From: an uncultured Candidatus Peregrinibacteria bacterium
Lineage (GTDB): Bacteria > Patescibacteriota > Gracilibacteria > CAIRYL01
NCBI GenBank assembly: GCA_903882825.1
Contig: CAIRYL010000141.1
Location: 1 to 7,720 of the forward strand
DNA: 7,720 nucleotides
Direction: 5' to 3'
Part shown: piece after piece, positions 1-6,082 of the stretch
How the letters are laid out: each line of letters begins with the position of its first letter
Position numbering within the stretch: the first letter of the stretch is position 1
Translations under genes and position numbers: made by a program
Notes under the pieces: generated by a model
What the model saw: only the letters and a program-made list of their open reading frames with translations
Told to the model about the DNA's origin: nothing
Database searches by the model: none

Positions 1-2
1 AA

Positions 3-746
3 GAAGCAGGAATACAAGAAATTGTTTTAACGGGTATTCAGCTTGCCAGTTGGGGATGTGCAGATTCTCTAAAAAATCCAAAAGAATCTCGTCTTCCAGA
101 GCTTTTAGATACTCTTCTGACGAAAACCAATATTCCCCGTATTCGGATCAGCTCCATTGGTCCACAATTTCTTTCTCCAGTATTTTTTGAAGTTTTTCAA
201 AATCCAAGAATTTGCGATCACCTGCATCTTTCTGTGCAAAGTGGATCACCGGAGATTTTAAAAAAAATGAATCGTGGACATGGGATAGAAGAGATTTTGG
301 ATATTGCCAGCCGTGCTCGCACTGTACGACCAGATACAGCATTTACCGCCGATATTATTGTGGGATTTCCAGGAGAAACAGAGCATAATTTTTTAGAAAC
401 ACTGAATTTAGTGGAAAAAGTTGGATTTTCCCACTTGCACGTATTTCCATTTTCTCCTCGTGCAGGAACGGGTGCGGCAAATTTTCCACATCAAATTGCT
501 TCGGAGACAAAAAAACAAAGAGCATCTTTTTTACGAGAAACAGGAAAACACTTGGCAAAAATGTTCGTTGAAAAAATGGAGGGGAAAGAAAAAGAAGTAT
601 TAGGTGAAATGGGTGGGAGTGGGCTTACCACCAATTATATTCGTCTCAAAACTCTGCCTGAAAAAAAGAATACCATTTTTAAAATGATTATTCGCAGTGA
701 GGACGTTATTCCCCATACGGGAGATGGAGAAGGGAAAGAGATGTAA
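3..746 (+). CDS. mtaB: tRNA (N6-threonylcarbamoyladenosine 37) methylthiotransferase, MtaB-like, 5'-truncated by window edge
   Basis: The frame is open from base 3 to the TAA at 744-746 and gives the last 247 residues of a radical SAM methylthiotransferase. Such enzymes use S-adenosylmethionine and two iron-sulfur clusters to turn t6A37 into ms2t6A37 in tRNAs reading ANN codons. The visible part starts in the radical SAM barrel (EIVLTGIQL), followed by IRISSIGP, the HLHLSVQSGS strand with ILKKMNRGH after it, and DIIVGFPGE. All are family landmarks. About the last 60 residues look like a TRAM RNA-binding domain, and a 'TTNYIRLK' stretch there favours MtaB over MiaB or RimO. The N-terminal domain and the CxxxCxxC cluster motif lie outside the window, so catalytic competence cannot be judged. 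recJ follows 94 bases downstream on the same strand. Family assignment is firm; the MtaB subtype is likely. Confidence 0.87.
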   Translation, partial: EAGIQEIVLTGIQLASWGCADSLKNPKESRLPELLDTLLTKTNIPRIRISSIGPQFLSPVFFEVFQNPRICDHLHLSVQSGSPEILKKMNRGHGIEEILDIASRARTVRPDTAFTADIIVGFPGETEHNFLETLNLVEKVGFSHLHVFPFSPRAGTGAANFPHQIASETKKQRASFLRETGKHLAKMFVEKMEGKEKEVLGEMGGSGLTTNYIRLKTLPEKKNTIFKMIIRSEDVIPHTGDGEGKEM

Positions 747-756
747 AGTGGTGTTT

Positions 757-810
757 TATCCTTTTTTACTTCTTTTTTTAGGTTTTAAAAAGTAAGATTT
801 ATAAAGGATA
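757..810 (+). terminator. Imperfect hairpin after mtaB, possible terminator
   Basis: Outer arms TATCCTTT (757-764) and AAAGGATA (803-810) enclose a second pairing, TTACTT (766-771) with AAGTAA (790-795). A small asymmetric bulge lies on the right arm, and T-rich sequence follows (821-838). This could end mtaB transcription before recJ. The region is so A/T-rich that chance pairing is plausible, and the stem is mostly A-T pairs. Confidence 0.3.
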
Positions 811-813
811 CTT

Positions 814-822
814 TGGTATATT
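814..822 (+). promoter_or_regulatory. Possible extended -10 promoter for recJ
   Basis: TG at 814-815, one spacer base, then TATATT at 817-822 fits an extended -10 element. No convincing -35 box sits 16-18 bases upstream. Transcription would begin near 829, leaving a leader of about 12 bases. A second TATATT at 827-832 would put the start almost on the ATG and give a leaderless mRNA. Read-through from mtaB is the alternative. Confidence 0.33.
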
Positions 823-840
823 TTTTTATATTTTTTCTCC

Positions 841-2511
841 ATGCTTCTTTCTGTTACTGGTAAACAGTGGGTATCTCGTGGGACTTTTCATGATTCGGAA
901 ACATTATTCCAGAATTTTATTCGGATTCGAGGGTTTTCAAAAGACGATTTTCAAATACCTTCTTTTGCAGATCTTCATGATCCTTTTTTGTTCCGTGATA
1001 TGAAAAAGGCTGTAGAAATGGTAGAAGACGCTGTTATTCATAAAAAGCGTATTCTTATTTTTGGAGATTATGATTTAGATGGAATGAGTGGAGTGGCACA
1101 AATTTTTTTAACACTCAGGCTTTTGGGCGCACAAGTTTCGTTTCGTTTACCTTCTCGCGCCGATGGATATGGTCTTTCAATGCCGTTTATTGAAGAAGCT
1201 ATAAAAAACGAAGTCCAGCTTTTTATTACCACCGATTGTGGAATTTCTAATGCACGGGAAATTCAAAAGTTTCAAGAATCTGGAGGAGAGGTTATTATTA
1301 CCGATCATCATACTCTACCCGAAAATATTCCGAACGCTTCTGCAATTTTACATCCCCTCGTTTTTGGTGAAACATTTCCAGATACGCATCTTACGGGAGC
1401 GGGAGTGGCATATTTTTTCTGTTCGGCATTGTTACAAAATCGTTTTGGGAAAAAAGATGCGCAACCAATACAACAAGAGCTTTTAGAATTGGCAATTTTA
1501 GGAACTATTGCCGATTGTGGACAATTACGAGGTGAAAATAGAAAAATAGTGTTGCTTGGATTAGATGCTATTTCAAAAACTAGAAATAAAGGTCTTAAAA
1601 AACTTTTTGAACTTTCTGGTGTTGATCCTGATTTTGTAACAGCAGAAACTATTGCCTTCCTTATTGCGCCTCGTTTAAATGCTTCCGGACGACTTTCTCA
1701 TCCTCGTCTTTCTTTAGAGCTTTTATTGGGAAATTCTGAGAGGGCAGAGGAGCTTGGAACACTCAATAACAAGCGTCAACAAATGGTAGAAGAATTTTTA
1801 TCGGATATTTTTGAATCTCTTCCTCAAAATTTTTCTGATATTTGTTTGATCCAAAAATCTTCCCAATGGTCTTCTGGAATTATTGGACTTTTGTCAGGAA
1901 AACTGGCAGAAAAATATTCTATTCCAGTGATAATGATGGAGGAAAAAGAGGGGAAATTAGTAGGATCTTGTAGAGGACCTGAAGATTTTCATTTTGGCGA
2001 TTTTTTTCGGGCAACAAAAGAAATATATCCTGATGTGTTTATAAGCGCGGGAGGACATGGACAAGCTGCTGGATTCAGCATTTTTTCCGAAAATTTTGAA
2101 AAATTTTCTCTTATTTTTCGTGAAGCAGTGCAACAGAAGCGGGGGAATATTCCTCCTGTTCCTTCTGTTTTTTTTGATGGAGAAATTTTTCAAAATATTT
2201 CCGTATCAGATGTCGCAGAGCTTAAAAAAGGAGAACCCTATGGAATGGGGAATACGGCTCCTGTGTTTTGTTTTTCTCGTTTAATATTAAAAAATGTTCG
2301 TGCTGTAGGTGCACGAAAAACTCATCTTTCATTATTTTTTCATTCGCCAAAAAATCAAAATTTTTCAGGAATATTTTTTCAACAGGGTTTATTAACGGAT
2401 ATTTTTACAATAGAGAAAAGATATGATGTTTTAGCAACTCCAGAAGTAAGCCTTTGGAATGGAGAAGAAAAAATATCTCTCAAAATTTTTGACATCAGGG
2501 AGAGTATATAA
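841..2511 (+). CDS. recJ: Single-stranded-DNA-specific exonuclease RecJ
   Basis: This encodes a 556-residue RecJ, the 5'-to-3' single-strand DNA exonuclease of recombinational and mismatch repair. Length is close to the family norm. The DHH phosphoesterase core is complete: FGDYDLDG (74-81, metal-binding aspartates), the R-x-DGYGL segment (106-112), TTDCGIS (130-136), the name-giving DHH (155-157) and GTIADCG with Asp225. PRLNASGR (277-284) marks the linker region, and the DHHA1 glycine motif AGGHGQAAGF starts near 403. The last ~100 residues correspond to the OB-fold DNA-binding domain. I keep the ATG at 841 because the family's N-terminal 'KQWVSRG' segment follows within ten residues. No Shine-Dalgarno sequence precedes it; the leader is almost all T and ends in CTCC. 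The gene ends in TAA 61 bases before tRNA-Thr. All metal ligands expected for activity appear present. Confidence 0.96.
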   Translation: MLLSVTGKQWVSRGTFHDSETLFQNFIRIRGFSKDDFQIPSFADLHDPFLFRDMKKAVEMVEDAVIHKKRILIFGDYDLDGMSGVAQIFLTLRLLGAQVSFRLPSRADGYGLSMPFIEEAIKNEVQLFITTDCGISNAREIQKFQESGGEVIITDHHTLPENIPNASAILHPLVFGETFPDTHLTGAGVAYFFCSALLQNRFGKKDAQPIQQELLELAILGTIADCGQLRGENRKIVLLGLDAISKTRNKGLKKLFELSGVDPDFVTAETIAFLIAPRLNASGRLSHPRLSLELLLGNSERAEELGTLNNKRQQMVEEFLSDIFESLPQNFSDICLIQKSSQWSSGIIGLLSGKLAEKYSIPVIMMEEKEGKLVGSCRGPEDFHFGDFFRATKEIYPDVFISAGGHGQAAGFSIFSENFEKFSLIFREAVQQKRGNIPPVPSVFFDGEIFQNISVSDVAELKKGEPYGMGNTAPVFCFSRLILKNVRAVGARKTHLSLFFHSPKNQNFSGIFFQQGLLTDIFTIEKRYDVLATPEVSLWNGEEKISLKIFDIRESI

Positions 2512-2521
2512 AAAAACAAAA

Positions 2522-2572
2522 AATTGACGAATCGTTCTTTTTTCCTCAAAATGATTCGGCAATTATGTTTTT
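2522..2572 (+). terminator. Long imperfect hairpin plus T-run between recJ and tRNA-Thr
   Basis: Arms 2522-2536 and 2550-2564 pair over 15 positions: 13 Watson-Crick pairs, one G-T wobble (2534/2552) and one A-G mismatch (2527/2559). The loop is 13 bases. Five T's (2568-2572) follow after three bases and touch the first base of the tRNA. The wobble pairs only in plus-strand RNA, so the structure suits the recJ transcript. It may terminate recJ or guide processing of a recJ-tRNA precursor. Confidence 0.5.
2524..2552 (+). promoter_or_regulatory. Candidate tRNA-Thr promoter embedded in the hairpin
   Basis: TTGACG (2524-2529) and CAAAAT (2547-2552) are 17 bases apart and match sigma70 boxes at 5 of 6 and 4 of 6 positions. 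Predicted start is near 2559, about 14 bases before the tRNA. The boxes lie inside the inverted repeat, so promoter and hairpin may be alternative readings of the same bases. The -10 match is weak. Confidence 0.38.
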
Positions 2573-2649
2573 GCCACCTTAGCTCAGTTTGGTAGAGCAA
2601 CGGATTTGTAACCCGTAGGTCGTCGGTTCGATCCCGACAGGTGGCTCCA
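2573..2649 (+). tRNA. tRNA-Thr (anticodon UGU), CCA encoded
   Basis: A full cloverleaf can be drawn. The acceptor stem GCCACCT (2573-2579) pairs perfectly with AGGTGGC (2639-2645), T2646 is the discriminator, and CCA is genomically encoded at 2647-2649. The D stem is GCTC/GAGC (2582-2585/2595-2598). The T stem is GTCGG/CCGAC around TTCGATC. The anticodon loop TTTGTAA (2605-2611) carries TGT, which reads ACA and related threonine codons. The anticodon stem ACGGA/CCCGT has one non-canonical A-C pair next to the loop (2604/2612). A37 is the site where t6A is normally made on ANN-decoding tRNAs. Confidence 0.97.
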
Positions 2650-2662
2650 CTCAATTTTTACA

Positions 2663-2696
2663 ATAAAACCGCTTTATAAAGCGGTTTTATTTTTTT
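2663..2696 (+). terminator. Intrinsic terminator after tRNA-Thr (perfect palindrome plus T-run)
   Basis: Bases 2663-2690 form a 28-base perfect palindrome with core AACCGCTTTATAAAGCGGTT. It folds to a 12-bp stem with a TATA loop and is followed by six T's (2691-2696). This is a textbook Rho-independent terminator for the plus strand. The palindrome ends 61 bases beyond the convergent ribH stop and may also stop that transcript, but the minus-strand side lacks a clean U-run. Confidence 0.88.
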
Positions 2697-2751
2697 ATAC
2701 CTCAAGTTTATTTTGTAATTCACAAAATCAATATACTTTTCTTTCTTTTTT

Positions 2752-3192
2752 TTAAAGAATCATTTTTATAAGAGACGATGCGAATTCTCTTCCTTTTGGA
2801 ATTCGTATTTCTGCTTGTTGAGAATTTAAAACAGTAAGAACGCCAAAAATAATGGGAATGTTACTCATAAGAGAAACATCCATTATTCCTCGTGTAGTAT
2901 TTTCGCAAATATATTCAAAATGAGGAGTATCACCTTTTATAATGACTCCAAGTGTCAAAATACCATCAAATTCATCTTGTTTTCGTAAACGAGAAACTAC
3001 TTGCGGAATTTCAAAAGCTCCAGGGACTCGAAATTCTTCAATGCTGGAAGGAGATACACCACATTTTTTAAATCCATACAGTGCATCCTGAAAGAGTGCG
3101 TCAGAAAGATCTTCATTAAAATCTGAACGAACGATGGCAATAGAAATGGGTTTACTTATTTTAGGAAATTCAGAAGAAGAAAAGAAAGACAT
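2752..3192 (-). CDS. ribH: 6,7-dimethyl-8-ribityllumazine synthase (RibH)
   Basis: RibH condenses 5-amino-6-ribitylamino-uracil with 3,4-dihydroxy-2-butanone 4-phosphate to make the lumazine precursor of riboflavin, usually in a cytosolic pentameric or 60-subunit shell. The 146-residue product shows the family landmarks in order: RSDFNEDL (22-29, Phe stacking on the pyrimidine), VPGAFEIP (56-63), GVIIKGDTPHFEYI (82-95) with the catalytic histidine at 91, and FGVLT then QAEIR (116-130) with the phosphate-binding arginine at 130. The usual 'NKG' loop before the last helix is shortened to 'PKG' (132-134), about four residues missing compared with common bacterial forms. No other riboflavin gene is in the window. 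The gene is last in the rpsF-led minus-strand run, 42 bases after its neighbour. No Shine-Dalgarno site precedes the ATG. Confidence 0.95.
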   Translation of the reverse strand: MSFFSSSEFPKISKPISIAIVRSDFNEDLSDALFQDALYGFKKCGVSPSSIEEFRVPGAFEIPQVVSRLRKQDEFDGILTLGVIIKGDTPHFEYICENTTRGIMDVSLMSNIPIIFGVLTVLNSQQAEIRIPKGREFASSLIKMIL

Positions 3193-3205
3193 AAAAATTG
3201 AGAAA

Positions 3206-3211
3206 AATATA
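3206..3211 (-). promoter_or_regulatory. Possible -10 box close upstream of ribH
   Basis: The minus strand reads TATATT 13 bases before the ribH ATG, the same hexamer seen before recJ. It could drive a very short leader. No clear -35 box accompanies it, and co-transcription with rpsF-rpsR is equally likely. Confidence 0.25.
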
Positions 3212-3234
3212 ATGCACCGTATTTCATATTCTAC

Positions 3235-3621
3235 CTATTGTATTGCTTCAGAAAGTTTGTTTATAAATGGGTTTAAGAAAGGGTATGTAAAATAGAAAAA
3301 TCCAGTTGTTATAGGGATGACAAATGCCCAATATTCAATAGGAAGTAAATAACAGGTGTGTGGTTTTGCCAGAGTGACTTCTTTTCCAGCAAGATTTATA
3401 GGAATTGGTTCTTTTCTCCAGTTGAGTACATTCCCGAATATAAATAAAATGAAACTTGAAAATATTGCCGAAAAAATAAAATATCTTGAAGGAGATGAGG
3501 AAAGTATTTCAGAAAGAATGGGATACTGGTGTGCTATTAGAGGTGCATATTCACTACTTATTGCCATTCCTAATATCCATACCAGTGGTACTAACCATCC
3601 AGCTCCAGTATAAATAATCAT
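3235..3621 (-). CDS. Small conserved membrane protein with HT-x4-IP-x2-YW motif, function unknown
   Basis: The 128-residue product has three hydrophobic segments: near residues 5-22, 47-64 and 98-117. A short polar stretch between the second and third carries 'NWRKEPIP' and 'AGKEVTLAKPHT'. The arrangement of an N-terminal MII-x-TG-x-GWLVPL segment, a basic loop and then HTCYLLPIEYWAF resembles small uncharacterised bacterial membrane proteins that I recall with an H(T/S)-x-FFIP-x-(E/K)YW signature. I know no assigned function. The gene starts 21 bases after the rpsR stop and ends (TAG) 42 bases before ribH, so it is probably co-transcribed with the ribosomal genes. No signal-peptide cleavage site or catalytic motif is evident. 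That this is a real gene is well supported by length, hydrophobic pattern and position. Confidence 0.8.
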   Translation of the reverse strand: MIIYTGAGWLVPLVWILGMAISSEYAPLIAHQYPILSEILSSSPSRYFIFSAIFSSFILFIFGNVLNWRKEPIPINLAGKEVTLAKPHTCYLLPIEYWAFVIPITTGFFYFTYPFLNPFINKLSEAIQ

Positions 3622-3642
3622 AGCACTTTTCTCATAAAAACC

Positions 3643-3882
3643 TTATTTTACAAATGGAACCAGTGCCATAAATCGTGCTTGTTTAATGGCAGTTGCCATT
3701 CTTTTTTGGTGAGAAAGGCATATTCCAGTATATTTTCTCGGTTTAATTTTAGAGAAAAACGTAATTCCATATTGTTTTAAAATTCCAATATTTTTGTAAT
3801 CTACACTTTTTTCTCCGTTGGCACAAAAAGGACACTTTTTGTTTACTTTTGCCATGGATGTTTTAGGGGTGGTACTGGTCAT
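3643..3882 (-). CDS. rpsR: 30S ribosomal protein bS18
   Basis: bS18 binds the platform of the small ribosomal subunit as a heterodimer with bS6. The 79-residue product has the family core: the KNIGILKQYG stretch, KIKPRKYTG (45-53), then C-x2-HQKR and an AIKQARFMALVPF tail (65-78). Cys17, Cys20, Cys55 and His58 form a CxxC...CxxH set, so this is a zinc-type (C+) variant. The ATG at 3882 gives nine extra residues before a second methionine at position 10. Neither start has a Shine-Dalgarno sequence, so the start could be at 3855. It follows rpsF by 26 bases with no ssb gene between, unlike the common rpsF-ssb-rpsR order. No rplI follows. Confidence 0.95.
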   Translation of the reverse strand: MTSTTPKTSMAKVNKKCPFCANGEKSVDYKNIGILKQYGITFFSKIKPRKYTGICLSHQKRMATAIKQARFMALVPFVK

Positions 3883-3908
3883 AAAAAAAATTCGTAAAAG
3901 GGAAGTGG

Positions 3909-4364
3909 TTAGTCGTTTTCAGAATTTCCACTTGCATCAGATAAAAGAGAAGATTGTGGAGATTTGAGATTTTCTATTCTTTTTGGGCGTTTTTTTGCAC
4001 GTCGTTTTCCAGCCGATTTTTCATCAGAAAAAGCATGTTCTTCAGCTACAAGTTTTGCATAAGAGAGAGGTTCTCCTTCTGGTGCTATAAGAGAAAGAAA
4101 ACGCAATACTTTTGCATTAATGCGGAGTTCTTCATCAAATTCTTTCAATTTTTCTGGAGGGAAAGAGTATTGCAAAAGAGCATAAAAGCCGGTGTTAAAA
4201 CTTCCTATTCGATATGCGAGGGGTCGTTTCCCCCACCATTCGGAAAAAACAACAGTACCCGAAAAATCTTCCGTGATACGTTTCTTAATTTCCTCAAAAA
4301 CTTTTTGGGCAGCCGTTTCCGCTAAATCAGACGGAAATAAAAAAAGGGTTTCATATTTCTTCAT
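3909..4364 (-). CDS. rpsF: 30S ribosomal protein bS6
   Basis: bS6 pairs with bS18 in the platform of the 30S subunit. The first ~95 residues of the 151-residue product match the ferredoxin-like fold: MKKYETLFLFPSD at the start, the WWGKRPLAYRI strand (43-53), a FYALLQYSF strand, and INAKVLRFL (82-90) near the end. A further ~55 residues form a charged, probably disordered tail with a basic cluster (KRRAKKRPKR) followed by a Ser/Asp/Glu-rich end. Tails differ widely among bS6 proteins. This is the first gene of the minus-strand run and has a 178-base upstream region shared with the divergent flavin reductase. No Shine-Dalgarno sequence is present; the start is fixed by the conserved MKKYE opening. 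A stem-loop lies in the leader. Confidence 0.95.
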   Translation of the reverse strand: MKKYETLFLFPSDLAETAAQKVFEEIKKRITEDFSGTVVFSEWWGKRPLAYRIGSFNTGFYALLQYSFPPEKLKEFDEELRINAKVLRFLSLIAPEGEPLSYAKLVAEEHAFSDEKSAGKRRAKKRPKRIENLKSPQSSLLSDASGNSEND

Positions 4365-4384
4365 TTCTCATGGGTTAAAGGGCA

Positions 4385-4406
4385 CGCTTTAAAAGGCTCT
4401 AAAGCG
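4385..4406 (-). promoter_or_regulatory. Stem-loop in the rpsF leader, possible ribosomal-protein autoregulatory element
   Basis: On the minus strand CGCTTTA (4406-4400) pairs perfectly with TAAAGCG (4391-4385) around an eight-base loop, ending 20 bases before the rpsF ATG. Leaders of rpsF operons in many bacteria bind the S6:S18 complex through a hairpin with an exposed CCG. I do not see CCG in this loop, although CCG occurs further upstream (minus strand, near 4464-4466). Position is suggestive; homology to the known motif is not shown. Confidence 0.35.
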
Positions 4407-4444
4407 AAGAAAGAAGTACAAAGTGGATTTTTTCAGAAAATCTT

Positions 4445-4472
4445 TTGAAAGGCAAGCCTTTTTCGGTAGAAT
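4445..4472 (+). promoter_or_regulatory. Sigma70-like promoter for the flavin reductase gene
   Basis: TTGAAA (4445-4450) and TAGAAT (4467-4472) are separated by 16 bases, each matching the consensus at 5 of 6 positions. Start would be near 4479, giving a T-rich leader of about 64 bases. The spacer contains a small AAAGGCAAGCCTTT palindrome (4448-4461). Confidence 0.42.
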
Positions 4473-4542
4473 AGACTGGCGAATAGTGAAAACTTTCATT
4501 ATTTCCTGGTTTTAAATATTTTTTTATTTTTTTTAACTTCTT

Positions 4543-5244
4543 ATGCCACCTCTGCCAATTATCACCGCAACGGTTCTTTCTAATCCTTATATTGCAGAAG
4601 AAACACGTGGGATTCGTCTTCGGATTCATGATTCAAAATTTTTGTTTCACGCAGGGCAATTTATAAATATTATTATTAAAGATAAAATTTTTAGGGCATA
4701 TTCCATTGCTTCTTCTCCATCATTTTTACCGGAGTTAGAGCTTTGTGTAAAAATTGTTGAGGGTGGTGTCGGAACTACGTATATAGATCAATTGCAACAA
4801 GGAGATACTGTATCTTTTACCGGTCCGTTTGGGCATTTTGGCTTAAAAAATAATGGAATGAAAAAATTACTCGTGGCAACTGGAACTGGAATTGCCCCCA
4901 TGAAGGCAATTGTAGATGAAGAAAGAGTGTTGGGTCTTCAGAAAAGTGTACATTTGATATTTGGTGTTCGAGAAGAAAAATTTGCGCCGTATAAAGAATA
5001 TTTTGAAGAAGTTTCAAAAAAAGAAAAAGATTTCTCTTTTGATCTCTATATTTCTCGTGGTGAAAAAAATCCTCATGCTCATTCCGGACGAGTGACATCT
5101 TTTCTTATAGAACAAAAACCAGAGTTTTTTCGTAATACAGAGGTTCTTATTTGTGGTTCTCCAGGAATGGTAAAAGAAGTAAAAGAAATATTAATGAATG
5201 AAAAAGGCGTAGAAAAAGCGAATATTATTGTAGAAGTGTACTAA
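4543..5244 (+). CDS. FAD/NAD(P)H oxidoreductase of the ferredoxin-NADP reductase family
   Basis: This 233-residue protein is a two-domain flavoprotein reductase that moves electrons between NAD(P)H and a carrier. The FAD-binding barrel comes first: GQFINI (38-43), the flavin motif RAYSIASSP (51-59), a GGVGTTYI segment (74-81) for the FAD phosphates, and GPFGHF (94-99). The nucleotide-binding domain follows with VATGTGIAPM (111-120) and CGSPGMV (204-210). The protein ends in VEVY, so a terminal tyrosine can stack on the flavin as in plant-type ferredoxin-NADP reductases. No iron-sulfur ligands are visible, so its partner must be a separate protein. Ferredoxin or flavodoxin is likely, but none is encoded here. 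NADH versus NADPH preference cannot be told. It is divergent from rpsF and stands alone. The ATG at 4543 has a T-rich leader and no Shine-Dalgarno sequence. Confidence 0.9.
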   Translation: MPPLPIITATVLSNPYIAEETRGIRLRIHDSKFLFHAGQFINIIIKDKIFRAYSIASSPSFLPELELCVKIVEGGVGTTYIDQLQQGDTVSFTGPFGHFGLKNNGMKKLLVATGTGIAPMKAIVDEERVLGLQKSVHLIFGVREEKFAPYKEYFEEVSKKEKDFSFDLYISRGEKNPHAHSGRVTSFLIEQKPEFFRNTEVLICGSPGMVKEVKEILMNEKGVEKANIIVEVY

Positions 5245-5394
5245 TTCTCTTTTCTGAAAAAGTTCCAGAAAAACGAAAAAATGGGGTTAATAGACAAAAA
5301 CAGGGTGATTTTTTTAAGGAATTAAGGGGGAGTGGCTTAATAGTAAATTTTCTTGGCTAAGAAATCTTCAGACGATCATCGTTTTTGTGAACAT
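5245..5394. other. Non-coding gap with repeat half and weak hairpins
   Basis: These 150 bases lie between two genes that converge. They contain no open frame of note. There is a weak stem TTTTCTG/CAGAAAA (5250-5256/5266-5272), a six-base stem TTTCTT/AAGAAA with a GGCT loop (5349-5364), and the left copy of an 11-base direct repeat, TAAATTTTCTT (5344-5354). No convincing terminator is seen for either gene. Confidence 0.4.
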
Positions 5395-6042
5395 CTATGA
5401 CTCGTTTATGAGCCACTCTTGTTTCTCAGGAGAGACATAGCACAGACTGGCGAACTCAGTGAGAGCTTCTTTATTCTTCTTAAAGACATTTCTTAACTCC
5501 CTTCGAATATATTTTTCTTGCTGTTTCAAATCATCTGCACGACTTTCTTCTGGATCCCCGATGACAATCTTGCTGTTTTCTGAGAAATCAATTCCTTGCT
5601 TTTTGAGAATACTTTCTGCTTCATTGAGAGCTAACAAAAGCGAATAGTCCAAAATCGCTTGAGGAAGGATTTCATACCATGATAATTCTTCAACTAAACC
5701 ATACTTTTCCTTGAATTTAGAAAGAAGTAGATCAGAATCGTTATCATCGGTGAAGGAAGGAAACATATACTTGCCTGGAATAATTTTCAGAAAGATATTA
5801 TCTGCCGTATTTGTAGAGAAGCATATTACTATCCCGCAAGGAACAACGATTAGATCAGGAGTCGGATAAAAATGTATCACGAGACTTTGGATCGGCGATG
5901 TGATTTTCTTCCTATTCTGAAGAACCGCTGTGACGACAGACCCTCTATAGTAATCGCCTACAACATCGAATCCATACCTGTCTTTGGGGAATTGAGGAAT
6001 CTTGTTTTTAGCTTTGCTCTTATTTATTATAGTATGTTTCAT
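5395..6042 (-). CDS. Unrecognised 215-residue protein, probable accessory gene
   Basis: I do not recognise this protein. Its N-terminus is basic (KHTIINKSKAKNK). Residues ~20-95 are rich in short beta-like hydrophobic runs (VVTAVL, SLVIHFY, DLIVVPCGIVICF), and from ~100 on it looks mainly helical and charged, with LLLALNEAESILKK and EKYIRRELRNVFKK. No transmembrane helix of normal length, signal peptide or known catalytic motif stands out. Sampled stretches are about 38% G+C, while sampled recJ stretches are nearer 28%, and the gene uses more C/G-ending codons. It has its own promoter with an operator-like palindrome and a leader of about 34 bases, unlike the short T-rich leaders nearby. It is flanked by an 11-base direct repeat. 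These points suggest recent acquisition. The unbroken 215-codon frame with a promoter argues for a real gene. Confidence 0.72.
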   Translation of the reverse strand: MKHTIINKSKAKNKIPQFPKDRYGFDVVGDYYRGSVVTAVLQNRKKITSPIQSLVIHFYPTPDLIVVPCGIVICFSTNTADNIFLKIIPGKYMFPSFTDDNDSDLLLSKFKEKYGLVEELSWYEILPQAILDYSLLLALNEAESILKKQGIDFSENSKIVIGDPEESRADDLKQQEKYIRRELRNVFKKNKEALTEFASLCYVSPEKQEWLINES

Positions 6043-6082
6043 ATTTCATATCTTAATTACTAGTAAAAAAACATATGCTTTC

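Noticed and set aside
2379..2654. 91-codon minus-strand open frame across the recJ end and tRNA-Thr
   Set aside because: It runs antisense through the conserved recJ 3' end and the whole tRNA gene; the resulting peptide is an artefact of the tRNA sequence.
2710..2728. ATTTTGT/ACAAAAT stem after ribH as a terminator
   Set aside because: The stem is seven pairs with one G-C pair, and no U-run follows on the minus strand.
3954..4325. 123-codon plus-strand open frame antisense to rpsF
   Set aside because: It lies wholly within the well-supported bS6 gene, its peptide is Phe/Ser/Arg-rich as expected for an antisense shadow, and no promoter or family resemblance supports it.
4351..4371. Upstream ATG at 4371 (minus) making a six-codon frame overlapping the rpsF start
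   Set aside because: Such short overlapping frames are frequent by chance in A-rich sequence and nothing else supports translation.
4817..5098. 93-codon minus-strand open frame inside the flavin reductase gene
   Set aside because: It is antisense to conserved NAD(P)H-binding motifs and has no supporting signal of its own.
5330..5418. Inverted repeat GAGTGGCT / AGCCACTC
   Set aside because: The arms are only eight bases, about 70 bases apart, and one lies inside the 3' end of the 215-residue gene; chance is a fair explanation.
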